34,392 nt of DNA from Candidatus Ghiorseimicrobium undicola (GTDB lineage Bacteria > Omnitrophota > Gorgyraeia > Ghiorseimicrobiales > Ghiorseimicrobiaceae). The notes below the pieces were generated by a model. That model searched no databases. It was not told the DNA's origin and saw only the letters and a program-made list of their open reading frames with translations. Of the stretch, positions 13,947 through 21,394 are shown piece after piece (position 1 is the stretch's first letter; every line of letters begins with the position of its first letter). The translations under genes were made by a program, and so were the position numbers. The stretch lies in NCBI GenBank assembly GCA_002796125.1, contig PCWA01000052.1, positions 1-34,392 of the forward strand, read 5' to 3'.

Positions 13947-15005
13947 TTTGCCGATCAACCTGTCATTAAGCCTGGCTGATATTTCCACACATAAACTATT
14001 TATTTTCTCAGCCAGGGCTATATCTAAAGTGCCGCATCCGCAGCTTGGGGTAACCATGATTTTATCAATAGCGGCATGCCTTTGCATTGCCTGGGAGAGA
14101 CGGCGCAGTAATTCGCCGGATTCTCCCTCTGTGGCTGCCTCCGCATTATTGGGGACAATGCCGAATGCCAAGATGCCGCCTCGGTTTAAAAATTTATTTA
14201 ATTCTTCTCCGTAAAGAAACAAATTATCCATATAGCCGTAAGCGTCAAAATTAAGAATATCCAAATTCGTAGATAATACCAGCGACCAGTCCGTATTGGC
14301 ACAGCAATGTATGCCGCAAGTCGCGCCCTCTACATGAGCGGCATCAATAACCTCATTAAGGCAATTTATCACATCTTCTTTCTTGAGCGTGAAAAAACTT
14401 GAGCCGAAAGAAACCAAATATGGCTCATCTATAAAAATTATAGTTTTGAGTTTTGGGTTGTGGGTCCTGAGTTTTCGTATTTGCCATCTTGTTTTCATGG
14501 CTAAAAATTTAAGCAAAACCTCCCTTAATTCAGGATTATAAATTATCGGCTGGCCCGCATCAGTCAACAGCATCATCCCTAAAGTAATTGGGCCTACTGT
14601 CTGGCCTTTTATTAGGGACACATCCTGTTTTTCAGAAAAATAGGATGTGTCCCTATTTTTTAAAGCATCTACCAAAGCATATAGGCCAGAGGCGTATTCA
14701 GGCGATATGGCGAAATAATCTAGGCCGTCATTCAGATAATGCTGCAGGCAATCTTCAAGCTCTGAGGAAAAATCTTTTCTTCCGGTATCAACAAATATTT
14801 TTTTATCTTTTTGATTAACTGCTATGCCGGGAAACTTTTCCGAAAATTGAACCGTCATCTGTTCAAAGAAACTCTTTTTCGGCAGCTGAGGCCAAAAGAC
14901 AATATTTTGCCTAAAACATGTGAAGACATGTTCAACTGCTTGACGCTCATCAAGATAAGGAAGGCTTCCTATGCCGGTAGCTAATGTTTTATCCAGGGAA
15001 AACAT
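13938..15005 (-). CDS. Short MetE/UroD-like methyltransferase (core methionine synthase-like)
   Basis: A 355-residue TIM-barrel protein resembling the C-terminal catalytic half of cobalamin-independent methionine synthase and the UroD superfamily. Landmarks: GIGSLPYLDE, VFWPQLPKKSFFEQM, KGQTVGPITLG (133-143), FIDEPYL (191-197), GIHCCANTDW (231-240) and TPSCGCG (319-325). His233, Cys235 and Cys322 fit the zinc ligands that bind the thiol acceptor in MetE. Proteins of this size lack the MetE N-terminal folate half and may take methyl groups from a corrinoid protein. Residues 117-131 are encoded by an inserted palindrome (14613-14655), and residues about 177-188 by a heptad repeat. The reaction is uncertain; the fold is sure. 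Confidence 0.8.
   Translation of the reverse strand: MFSLDKTLATGIGSLPYLDERQAVEHVFTCFRQNIVFWPQLPKKSFFEQMTVQFSEKFPGIAVNQKDKKIFVDTGRKDFSSELEDCLQHYLNDGLDYFAISPEYASGLYALVDALKNRDTSYFSEKQDVSLIKGQTVGPITLGMMLLTDAGQPIIYNPELREVLLKFLAMKTRWQIRKLRTHNPKLKTIIFIDEPYLVSFGSSFFTLKKEDVINCLNEVIDAAHVEGATCGIHCCANTDWSLVLSTNLDILNFDAYGYMDNLFLYGEELNKFLNRGGILAFGIVPNNAEAATEGESGELLRRLSQAMQRHAAIDKIMVTPSCGCGTLDIALAEKINSLCVEISARLNDRLIGKAQ
14443..14477. repeat. In-frame heptad repeat in the MetE-like gene
   Basis: Five consecutive 7-mers, TTTGAGT TTTGGGT TGTGGGT CCTGAGT TTTCGTA (plus strand), encode part of the segment RKLRTHNPKLKT. This is one of several 7/8-mer arrays inside coding sequence in this window. Confidence 0.6.
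14613..14655. repeat. REP-type palindrome inserted in frame in the MetE-like gene
   Basis: TAGGGACACATCCT (14613-14626) and AGGATGTGTCCCTA (14642-14655) are perfect 14-bp inverted repeats. The 15-nt loop adds five more T/A pairs, giving a near-continuous 20-bp hairpin. It encodes residues 117-131 (NRDTSYFSEKQDVSL), which sit between the family blocks GLYALVDAL and KGQTVGP. GGGACA half-sites suggest a REP element. Confidence 0.75.
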
Positions 15006-15044
15006 ATTATATTTTACTGCTTATGAGAAGCTAACGAATAATCT

Positions 15045-16043
15045 TCAACGGGGTGCGCACGAATCGCGGATTACAAGCTTAGTAGGTAGTAATATTTTTG
15101 AAATCTTACTATCTATCCCTTTCATCAAAACATCTAATTCTTTTACGGCAGTTTGCGCCATTTCCATCAAGGGTTGATGTATCGTCGTTAATGACACTGT
15201 GCCGTATATACTAATAGGATTATCATCAAAACCTATAATCGATATATCTTCGGGCACTCTCATGCCTCTTTCCATGATTGCCGACGCTGCTTCCTGAGCC
15301 ATATCATCGGAGGCGATAAATATTGCTGTGGGCTTTTTCTTGAGTGAAAGCAGTTTTTCTACGGCATCTCTGGCGGACTTACGCGAATAATCCCCTTGCA
15401 GCAAAAAACCGTCTTGAATATCTATGTTGGCGGTTTTTAAAGCGGTTTTATAACCGCCGGTCCTATCGCGTGCCGCCTGGGTAAGCGTTCCGCCGCCTAT
15501 ATGGGCTATATCCTTATGGCCAAGTTCAAGTAAATATTTTACCGCGTCCTCAGCCCCTTTTTTATTATCTATAGCTATACAGGAAACCTCTAAATCCTTA
15601 ATCAAATTATTCATTACCACGATAGGAACGCCTAAGCTCAAGGCTTCCTGCAGCTGCCCCTTATCCTCTTTAAAAACCTCCGCGAATATAACTCCTCCGA
15701 TATTCGAAAGATTAAGGTTTTTCTTGGGATCCGCTATATGCAGTAAAATATCCAGCTTTAGGCTGTCACATATAGCCCCTATCCCGCGTATTACCTCCAG
15801 GCCGTAGTATGAATAAAATATGCCTTCATAGCGAGGTATAACTAAAGCGATTGTGTCCGGCTTGCCTTTAACCAGCGCCTGAGCTATAAGGTTCGGCTTG
15901 AATTTAAGCTTTTTGATTGCTTCTTCGACTTTTATGCGGTTAGAATTCTTTACGGTGGAAAACTTGTTTATAACGCGGGAAACTGTCGCGACCGACACCC
16001 CGGCAACACGCGCCACATCTTCAATGCTTACTTGCTTCTGCAT
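15045..16043 (-). CDS. LacI-family transcriptional regulator
   Basis: The 332-residue protein has the LacI DNA-binding head (VSIEDVARVAGVSVATVSRVINKF, about 5-28, and the hinge region KFKPNLIAQAL) and a periplasmic-binding-protein-like effector domain (about 60-330) with GHKDIAHIGG, PTAIFIASDDMAQEAASAI, GFDDNPIS and LTTIHQPLMEMAQ. Such repressors respond to sugars or sugar phosphates. It lies close to two glycoside hydrolase genes and an ABC sugar importer, its probable targets. The palindrome CCTAAAACGTTTTAGG (20013-20028) has the central CG typical of LacI-family operators. It follows the coiled-coil gene after 38 bp and precedes the MetE-like gene by 39 bp. Confidence 0.93.
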   Translation of the reverse strand: MQKQVSIEDVARVAGVSVATVSRVINKFSTVKNSNRIKVEEAIKKLKFKPNLIAQALVKGKPDTIALVIPRYEGIFYSYYGLEVIRGIGAICDSLKLDILLHIADPKKNLNLSNIGGVIFAEVFKEDKGQLQEALSLGVPIVVMNNLIKDLEVSCIAIDNKKGAEDAVKYLLELGHKDIAHIGGGTLTQAARDRTGGYKTALKTANIDIQDGFLLQGDYSRKSARDAVEKLLSLKKKPTAIFIASDDMAQEAASAIMERGMRVPEDISIIGFDDNPISIYGTVSLTTIHQPLMEMAQTAVKELDVLMKGIDSKISKILLPTKLVIRDSCAPR

Positions 16044-16081
16044 AATCTATAAGAATGTATAAAAAAATTAACCTTCTATTT

Positions 16082-17266
16082 TTATCTAATTAAATCTCCG
16101 ACCTGTATCTGCTGGCCCGGATAAATATATGTTATGTCCGCGGCCGAAATATCGCTCCTGACCTGAATTACTTTAATTGAAGCTATCTTTACATTGCTGC
16201 GATAAACATCAAATAACATGCCGGACCTTACTCCGGAAGATTCTCCCGCATCCATAACAACAAAATTATTTTCTTTATTTACTGCCAGGATTTGCGCGCT
16301 TACGCCCGCCCCGCTCATCGGCGAACCAGCCGCGGAACTATCGGCCTTGACAATTATCGGCGGAAGCTCCACTACTTTAGAACTTTTAGTTGAAATGTCG
16401 GTAGTTTGTGACCGCATAGTAGTAAGGCTGTCTTTTATTTTCATAATCTCGCCCATTCTATCCTGCAATACCTGATCCATTTCAGCAATCTTTTTAGTCA
16501 GAATTTTATTTTCTTCTTTAAAATCGCTGACCTGCCTTGCCAGCATCATTTTTGAGTTGTTTGTATCGCTCAGCTGCTGCTGCATAATATTATAATCCTG
16601 TCTAATCTTACCAAGCTCTTCGGAAAGGACCTTTCTGTCCTTCTTCTCTCTTACCAGTTCTTCAGACAAACTCTTGGATAATTTCTCGCTGTAAGAAATC
16701 TGCCTTTCAAGATCGGTTTTTATTCTATTAAGCTCGTTCAACTCAAACTCTAAATCAGTATTTTTCTTGGCCGCCTCTTCCATCTTCATATTCAAAGATT
16801 CCATTTGCTGTTTAAGGCCGGCAACTTCTATCTCAAGCCCCGCTTTATCTTTTAACACAGACGCCCAATAGGAATCATCGGAGGCGGAATAAGCGGCGGC
16901 AGAGCCTTTTTTATCTTCAACCGTCACGGACTCTTTGATTTTCTTGAGTTCTTCTATTTTATTTATCAATTCTTCCTTCTCGCCTAAAGCTACTTCATAT
17001 TTACTTTTCCAGTTTTCTTGTTCGGTTTTGATGCTGGTCATCTCCCGCTGCGCGGTTTCTAGCTTGTTTTGGAGGCTGGAAAGTTCAGAATTAGCTTGCT
17101 GTAATTTCCCTCTTAAATCTTCGCTCTCTCCCTGCGCCCTATCTATCTCCCGGGCATATTTCTTTCTTTCCGCGCTGAAAGACTGTATGGATTGAAACGC
17201 TATAACTCCAAGGACTACGGATATTACTCCCAGTACAATGATAATTATTTTACTCTTATTATCCAT
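16082..17266 (-). CDS. Membrane-anchored coiled-coil protein with C-terminal FlgT-like beta domain
   Basis: A 394-residue protein with one N-terminal membrane helix (about residues 6-27, IIIIVLGVISVVLGVIAF), then a long predicted coiled coil (about 30-285) rich in Glu, Lys, Gln and Leu. It ends in a compact beta domain (about 315-394: AQILAVNKENNFVVMDAGESSGVRSGMLFDVYR...IQVGDLIR). That last part resembles the C-terminal domain of FlgT-like and MreC-like envelope proteins; I infer this from pattern alone. Probably inner-membrane anchored and facing the periplasm, with a structural or scaffolding role. AAGGAGG lies just before the ATG. It sits between the ROK and LacI genes with no evident functional tie. 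Confidence 0.75.
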   Translation of the reverse strand: MDNKSKIIIIVLGVISVVLGVIAFQSIQSFSAERKKYAREIDRAQGESEDLRGKLQQANSELSSLQNKLETAQREMTSIKTEQENWKSKYEVALGEKEELINKIEELKKIKESVTVEDKKGSAAAYSASDDSYWASVLKDKAGLEIEVAGLKQQMESLNMKMEEAAKKNTDLEFELNELNRIKTDLERQISYSEKLSKSLSEELVREKKDRKVLSEELGKIRQDYNIMQQQLSDTNNSKMMLARQVSDFKEENKILTKKIAEMDQVLQDRMGEIMKIKDSLTTMRSQTTDISTKSSKVVELPPIIVKADSSAAGSPMSGAGVSAQILAVNKENNFVVMDAGESSGVRSGMLFDVYRSNVKIASIKVIQVRSDISAADITYIYPGQQIQVGDLIR

Positions 17267-17323
17267 ACATTGCCTCCTTAAATATCCCTGCTTTTTTATT
17301 CAAGATGCCTTTTGTAAAAAAGT

Positions 17324-17346
17324 AGAATAAATCTGACCCTTTTTGC
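17324..17346. repeat. Possible REP half-site before the coiled-coil gene
   Basis: The gap 17267-17351 contains AATAAATCTGACCCTTTTT, a phrase that resembles half-sites of IS200-associated REP elements. Only one arm is present, so this is a weak call based on resemblance. Confidence 0.25.
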
Positions 17347-17351
17347 GAAAC

Positions 17352-18593
17352 TTAACTTTGCGAAAATACCTGCTTTATCACTAAATTCGCGGCCCCGAGC
17401 GCTACGGCATTTTCTCCCAGCGTCGAAGGAATAATTTTTACTTCGCGCGCCGTTTCTTCAAAAGCCCATTCAGAAACCGTTCCGCGCACTACGTCCAAAA
17501 ATATATCCGAAACAGCCTCCAGGCCTCCACCGATAATAAGAACCTGCGGATTAAACACATTAACTAAAAAAGCCGCCTTTATGCCAAGGCGTTTTGCCGC
17601 CTGTTTAATTATGGAAAGAGCCAAATCATCTTTTAATTTCGCCGCCTCAAATACATCGCGAAGCATTAAATTATCTATGGTTTTTGCTCTGTCTAATATT
17701 CTTGAATGTTTATTTTGCGCCAAGGCAACCTTTGCTTCTTTGAGTATATCCAAGTCCGCCTCCCAGCGCTCCAGTAAACAAGGCTTGCCTATATCACAGT
17801 TAAAATATTTATTTTCTAAACGGTTATAAATAGAAATTTCCCCCGCGCACCCCGAAGAACCGCGGTATATTTCTCCGCCAATCATGATCCCCAATCCAAC
17901 CCCTGAAAAAAGAAACAAAACATTTTTAATTTCCGGATCCAGCGCCAGCCACTGCTCCCCAAAACAGGCAACCGTCGCATCATTCTCAATTATGCAAGGC
18001 AGGTTAAATTTTTCTTCAATTATGTCCTTCAGAGGCAGGGTGATCATCGCGTAATTGTAGTTATCGTCAATCTTCTGCGGCCACCTTACTGTTTCCCTGT
18101 TTTTGTCAACGATGCCGGCAATACCCACGCCGATCCCTTTTATTTTATCTTTCTTTTCCACGCTATCCAGCGTTTTCTCAATAAGTTCCAATATTAAGCT
18201 TACAACTTCCTTAACATCGCTGCTCTTTTTATCTATTTTTATGCGGCTGACTATGTTACCGCTTAAGTCAACGCATGCTGCCACCATATCAAAAAGATTA
18301 GCGCCTACGCCTATAGCCAGGCCTGCTTCGGAATTTAACCCAAGCAATACAGGGCGCCTGCCGCCTCCGGAAACATCAAGTTCTCTTTCCAACACAAGAT
18401 GCTGTTTAAGAAAATCATCTATATAGTTTGAAATCGTAACTACATTCAGCCCGACAAGCTTGGATATCTCAGCTTTACTGATAGTGCCATTCCTGCGTAT
18501 CGCATCCAAAATACTCAAGTTTTTACGCGCTCGCTCGCTTAAAAAAATATCCTCTAGTCTTGACTCACGCATCGCATCATCCTTTAGGGCCAT
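17352..18593 (-). CDS. ROK-family transcriptional regulator (NagC/XylR type)
   Basis: The 413-residue protein has an N-terminal winged helix (about 18-75; NGTISKAEISKLVGLNVVTISNYIDDFL) and a ROK domain (about 85-405) with GVGVAGIVD, IENDATVACFGEQW, a glycine-rich GVGLGIMIGGEIYRGSSGCAGE, and NCDIGKPCLLERWE where ROK proteins bind zinc. The helix-turn-helix marks it as a repressor or activator rather than a plain sugar kinase. Sugars or sugar phosphates are the usual ligands. It has its own promoter at 18676-18705, and the glycan-use genes just upstream are the likely regulon. A second Met (residue 8) with a nearby AAAGGATG is an alternative start. Confidence 0.9.
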   Translation of the reverse strand: MALKDDAMRESRLEDIFLSERARKNLSILDAIRRNGTISKAEISKLVGLNVVTISNYIDDFLKQHLVLERELDVSGGGRRPVLLGLNSEAGLAIGVGANLFDMVAACVDLSGNIVSRIKIDKKSSDVKEVVSLILELIEKTLDSVEKKDKIKGIGVGIAGIVDKNRETVRWPQKIDDNYNYAMITLPLKDIIEEKFNLPCIIENDATVACFGEQWLALDPEIKNVLFLFSGVGLGIMIGGEIYRGSSGCAGEISIYNRLENKYFNCDIGKPCLLERWEADLDILKEAKVALAQNKHSRILDRAKTIDNLMLRDVFEAAKLKDDLALSIIKQAAKRLGIKAAFLVNVFNPQVLIIGGGLEAVSDIFLDVVRGTVSEWAFEETAREVKIIPSTLGENAVALGAANLVIKQVFSQS

Positions 18594-18675
18594 ATCCTAT
18601 CTTACTGCAAATTAATAAGTAACTACGCTTCCGGCCCAAATTTTCGCATAGGGCTAAATTATTTTAATTACAGCT

Positions 18676-18705
18676 ATATTAACATAAAACTAAAATTTAT
18701 TGCAA
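18676..18705 (-). promoter_or_regulatory. Promoter of the ROK regulator gene
   Basis: On the minus strand TTGCAA (18705-18700), an 18-bp spacer and TAATAT (18681-18676) lie about 83 bp before the ROK start codon. An A/T hairpin (TTTTTT/AAAAAA near 18709-18722) upstream might act as a weak end for the hydrolase transcript. Confidence 0.55.
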
Positions 18706-18758
18706 TAGTTTTTTTAAAAAAGAGGTTTCTTAACTATAATCATCTTAATGCATGGAAG

Positions 18759-20006
18759 CTATTTTATCTTAAAACCCTGCCAGAGCTCTTTTAGTTTATA
18801 ATAAGCATCCCGCGGAATGCGCTTATTTACCCCGGACTCTTCTTCTTCGGATATCCCGACTATACCGAACCATTCTTCATTCATATTAAGATTTCTTTCC
18901 GCCTTTATATCCAAATAATAACTGCCGCTTGACCATCCGGCTTCGGTATCGTGCGCCTTCCATCCCGAAGGAGCCTCGGGATTATGCTTCCACCATTCAT
19001 CGCTCCATTCAAAAATTATTCCTCCCAGGCAAATTCCGGAACCCGCCTCGTCGAAAGCGGAATTTTTGTAAATTTCTTTCCACTGGTTTTCCAGAAAAAA
19101 GGATTGCATTTTCTGATCTTCTTCTTTTTTGTAGCTATTATAACTATCCGCGCCAAACTCAATGAACAATAACGGCTTATCAAAAACTTTTTTAAGAAAA
19201 TTAAATATATTGCCGAAAGACCTTCCTCTATACATAAGTATGCCTATGATATCGATATCGGGACAGGCCTTTGCGGCAGTATCTAAACAAAGCAGCTCTC
19301 CATTACCCAAAACCACGGGATGTAAAGGGTCTATCTCATGAATTGCCTTCGCTATCTCGTTTACAAAAGAATAATAAATTTCTGCCTTTATGTTTATCGT
19401 ATCAATCGGGCTGCTACCCGCAGCCTGAGGGCACAGCCAAGGATTCACCCTGCCGGAAAAAGAATAATTATTTTCATTGCCTAAAACCCAAAGCAATATT
19501 CCCTCTTCGTTTTTATAAGTTTCTACCATCTCCAAAACTTCTTCTTTTATTTTTTGGCGAAATTCCGGATCAGCATATGCCGGCTGGGGATATTCCCAGA
19601 AACCTAACCAATGGCCCAAAATAGTCCTTATACCGTATTTTTTGTATATATCGCCTATAGCTTCTTTAAGGCCGGCCGGATCTTCGCTTTGCTTATAAAG
19701 CCTTATGGTATTGATACCCATATCCCGCATAAGTTTGGCATCTATAAACCACGGTTTATTTGCGTCTTTACCCAAATCATAATCGTAGCTGGCTCCTATA
19801 GGTGCCGGATTATAACATACGCCTTTAATAAAATAAGGCGCCCCGCCTACTAAAAGTTGATAGCGGCCGTCTTTTAAAACAGCCACGGTTACTTTTTTAG
19901 GCCTGTATTTTAAAATTTCCGGCTTTAGAAAAATAAATATAGCCACACCGCAAACAAAAAGTGTGGCCATAATGATGAAAAATAATTTTCTCTTTTTCAA
20001 GATCAT
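18759..20006 (-). CDS. Membrane-anchored glycoside hydrolase, clan GH-A TIM barrel
   Basis: The 415-residue protein has an N-terminal membrane anchor (about 8-28, FFIIMATLFVCGVAIFIF) with no obvious cleavage site, then a TIM-barrel hydrolase. The opening LVGGAPYFIKGVCYNPAP and MRDMGINTIRLYK are typical of GH2, GH5 and GH72-type clan GH-A enzymes. The acid/base is Glu178 in LGNENN (175-180) and the probable nucleophile is Glu283 in LFIEFG. The C-terminal part has FEWSDEWWKHNPE. It is a close relative of the catalytic half of the gene at 21395-23779. A beta-glucan or similar beta-glycoside is the likely substrate, given the GH94 in the locus; not provable from sequence. A LacI-type palindrome lies 7 bp before the ATG. 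Confidence 0.82.
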   Translation of the reverse strand: MILKKRKLFFIIMATLFVCGVAIFIFLKPEILKYRPKKVTVAVLKDGRYQLLVGGAPYFIKGVCYNPAPIGASYDYDLGKDANKPWFIDAKLMRDMGINTIRLYKQSEDPAGLKEAIGDIYKKYGIRTILGHWLGFWEYPQPAYADPEFRQKIKEEVLEMVETYKNEEGILLWVLGNENNYSFSGRVNPWLCPQAAGSSPIDTINIKAEIYYSFVNEIAKAIHEIDPLHPVVLGNGELLCLDTAAKACPDIDIIGILMYRGRSFGNIFNFLKKVFDKPLLFIEFGADSYNSYKKEEDQKMQSFFLENQWKEIYKNSAFDEAGSGICLGGIIFEWSDEWWKHNPEAPSGWKAHDTEAGWSSGSYYLDIKAERNLNMNEEWFGIVGISEEEESGVNKRIPRDAYYKLKELWQGFKIK

Positions 20007-20012
20007 TTTATG

Positions 20013-20028
20013 CCTAAAACGTTTTAGG
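20013..20028. promoter_or_regulatory. LacI-family-type operator
   Basis: CCTAAAACGTTTTAGG is a perfect 16-bp palindrome with a central CG, the shape of LacI/CcpA-family operators. It ends 6 bp before the ATG of the hydrolase gene at 20006, overlapping the ribosome-binding region. It would block initiation or elongation when bound. The LacI-family gene at 15045-16043 is the obvious candidate partner. Confidence 0.6.
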
Positions 20029-20114
20029 GTTACGTAGCTGGAAACGCCTGTCGGTAATCGTAAACCGTAAAAAACGATAAACGAAAAACAAATTACGATT
20101 CAAGCTACGTAACC
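20028..20114. repeat. 87-bp inverted-repeat element between two glycan-use genes
   Basis: GGTTACGTAGCT (20028-20039) and AGCTACGTAACC (20103-20114) are perfect 12-bp inverted repeats. Nested inside, AATCGTAA (20056-20063) pairs with TTACGATT (20093-20100), and the middle reads as loose heptads (AAACCGT, ATAAACG). It fills the gap between the tandem-domain gene and the hydrolase gene and abuts the LacI-type operator. It could be a small MITE-like insert or an mRNA-stabilising hairpin. Confidence 0.6.
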
Positions 20115-20133
20115 TATAAATGATATGCGAGCT

Positions 20134-21279
20134 TTACTCGTATCTTATCTCGTCCAGATAGAATGTCGCGCCTTCCGGATTTACGTCTACGTTAGTTGCC
20201 CAGCAAAAACCGCCGATTATATAAGAAAAATCCTTGCCGGTTAGATCTATCGTGTATTGCTTCCATTCCTTGGTAAGCAAGACCGGCCCTATCCCTGCCA
20301 CATCGGAATCGGAATATTCTCCAAACAGGCCTCCTGCCTTAAATTCCTCTAGGCGCTCACCGCCATTCTCACCCCTGGCCCAAAAAGTTATTTTAGTCGC
20401 ATTGGAAAGATCAAAACCTCCGTCTTTTTCTCCCCAGTTGTTCGGTGGATTCTGCCAATAGACTCCCGCCCAACGCGCCCCCTGAGAACCAACTCCGGAA
20501 TAAACAATCTTAATACAGCTATTACCCATATAAGGATCGTCTTTTGAGCCGGCATCAATTTTAATATCTCCGTAATCACCCATCCATCCCGATGGTATGT
20601 AGTGGTTATTTATTGAACCTTTATCAAGGTATATATAAAAAGGCAGTTCTTCCGGGCCTTTCATCTGCGGCTTAACTTCCGGGTCAGCAACATATTTTAT
20701 ATCGTCAATATAAAACTCGGCGCCTTCGGGATTTCTATCCGCGTTTATCACCCAGCCAAACCCTCCGGAAATATAACTCAGATTCTTACCGGCTAAATTA
20801 ACAGTAAATTCCTGCCATTGCGTGGTTAATTCTATAGGGCCTATTTCTATCTCATCCGAATCAGGATATACTCCTTTTATCCCCCCAACAATAACTTTAT
20901 CGATAATCTCGCCGCCTTTTGCTCCTCTTGCCCAAAAACTTAACTTTGTCATGCCGGATAAATCAAAACCTCCGTCTTTTGAACCCCAATTATTAGCCGG
21001 ATTCTGCCAATAGACTCCTGCCCAACCCTGTCCACCTGCTTTTTTGGCAGAATAGATAAATTTAATACTGGTTGATCCTGAGTGAGGATTATCCATTGAT
21101 TCATCAGTCATTTTGATATCGCCGTAATCGCCCATCCACCCTGAAGGAATGTAATGGTTGTCCGGTGACATTTTATCCGCATACACATTAAATACTTTTG
21201 CTTCCTGCGCAAAAACGCATAGCGCAGACATCATTACAAAAACCGTAATGATTACCGCTAAGACTCCAATTCTTTTCAT
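20134..21279 (-). CDS. Exported protein with two tandem carbohydrate-binding-like jelly-roll domains
   Basis: A 381-residue protein with a clean signal peptide (MKRIGVLAVIITVFVMMSALCVFAQEA). The ATG at 21279 with GGAGG just before it is preferred over an upstream TTG. The mature part is two copies of a domain of about 165 residues sharing NHYIPSGWMGDYGDIK, WAGVYWQNP.NNWG.KDGGFDLS, a phrase close to FWARG..GGE, and a C-terminal NPEGA.FY.D.I.Y. Many aromatic residues and a probable beta-sandwich fold suggest carbohydrate binding, though I cannot name a CBM family. There is no catalytic motif. It lies between two hydrolase genes, so it may hold the glycan at the cell surface or in the periplasm. 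Confidence 0.78.
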   Translation of the reverse strand: MKRIGVLAVIITVFVMMSALCVFAQEAKVFNVYADKMSPDNHYIPSGWMGDYGDIKMTDESMDNPHSGSTSIKFIYSAKKAGGQGWAGVYWQNPANNWGSKDGGFDLSGMTKLSFWARGAKGGEIIDKVIVGGIKGVYPDSDEIEIGPIELTTQWQEFTVNLAGKNLSYISGGFGWVINADRNPEGAEFYIDDIKYVADPEVKPQMKGPEELPFYIYLDKGSINNHYIPSGWMGDYGDIKIDAGSKDDPYMGNSCIKIVYSGVGSQGARWAGVYWQNPPNNWGEKDGGFDLSNATKITFWARGENGGERLEEFKAGGLFGEYSDSDVAGIGPVLLTKEWKQYTIDLTGKDFSYIIGGFCWATNVDVNPEGATFYLDEIRYE

Positions 21280-21361
21280 AGCTACCTCCGATTCTGGCGT
21301 AAAACGCAAGCAATTCGGCGTACGGTTTTACTACGCGCTATATGCTATGCGTCCGCCTTTG

Positions 21362-21386
21362 GCGAGACCTCGTCCCTGCAGGACGG
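21362..21386. repeat. Dispersed palindromic repeat copy
   Basis: GCGAGACCTCG (21362-21372) followed by a GTCC-CTGCAG-GAC palindrome lies in the 115-bp gap before the tandem-domain gene. The same 11-mer recurs at 32661-32671 inside the giant gene, where it is part of GAGCGAG-ac-CTCGCTC. The adjacent bases show CGCTATA-type heptads. Confidence 0.45.
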
Positions 21387-21394
21387 GCTATACG

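Noticed and set aside
18706-18722. T/A-run hairpin as an intrinsic terminator after the hydrolase gene
   Set aside because: The stem is purely A/T and weak; termination there is not supported.
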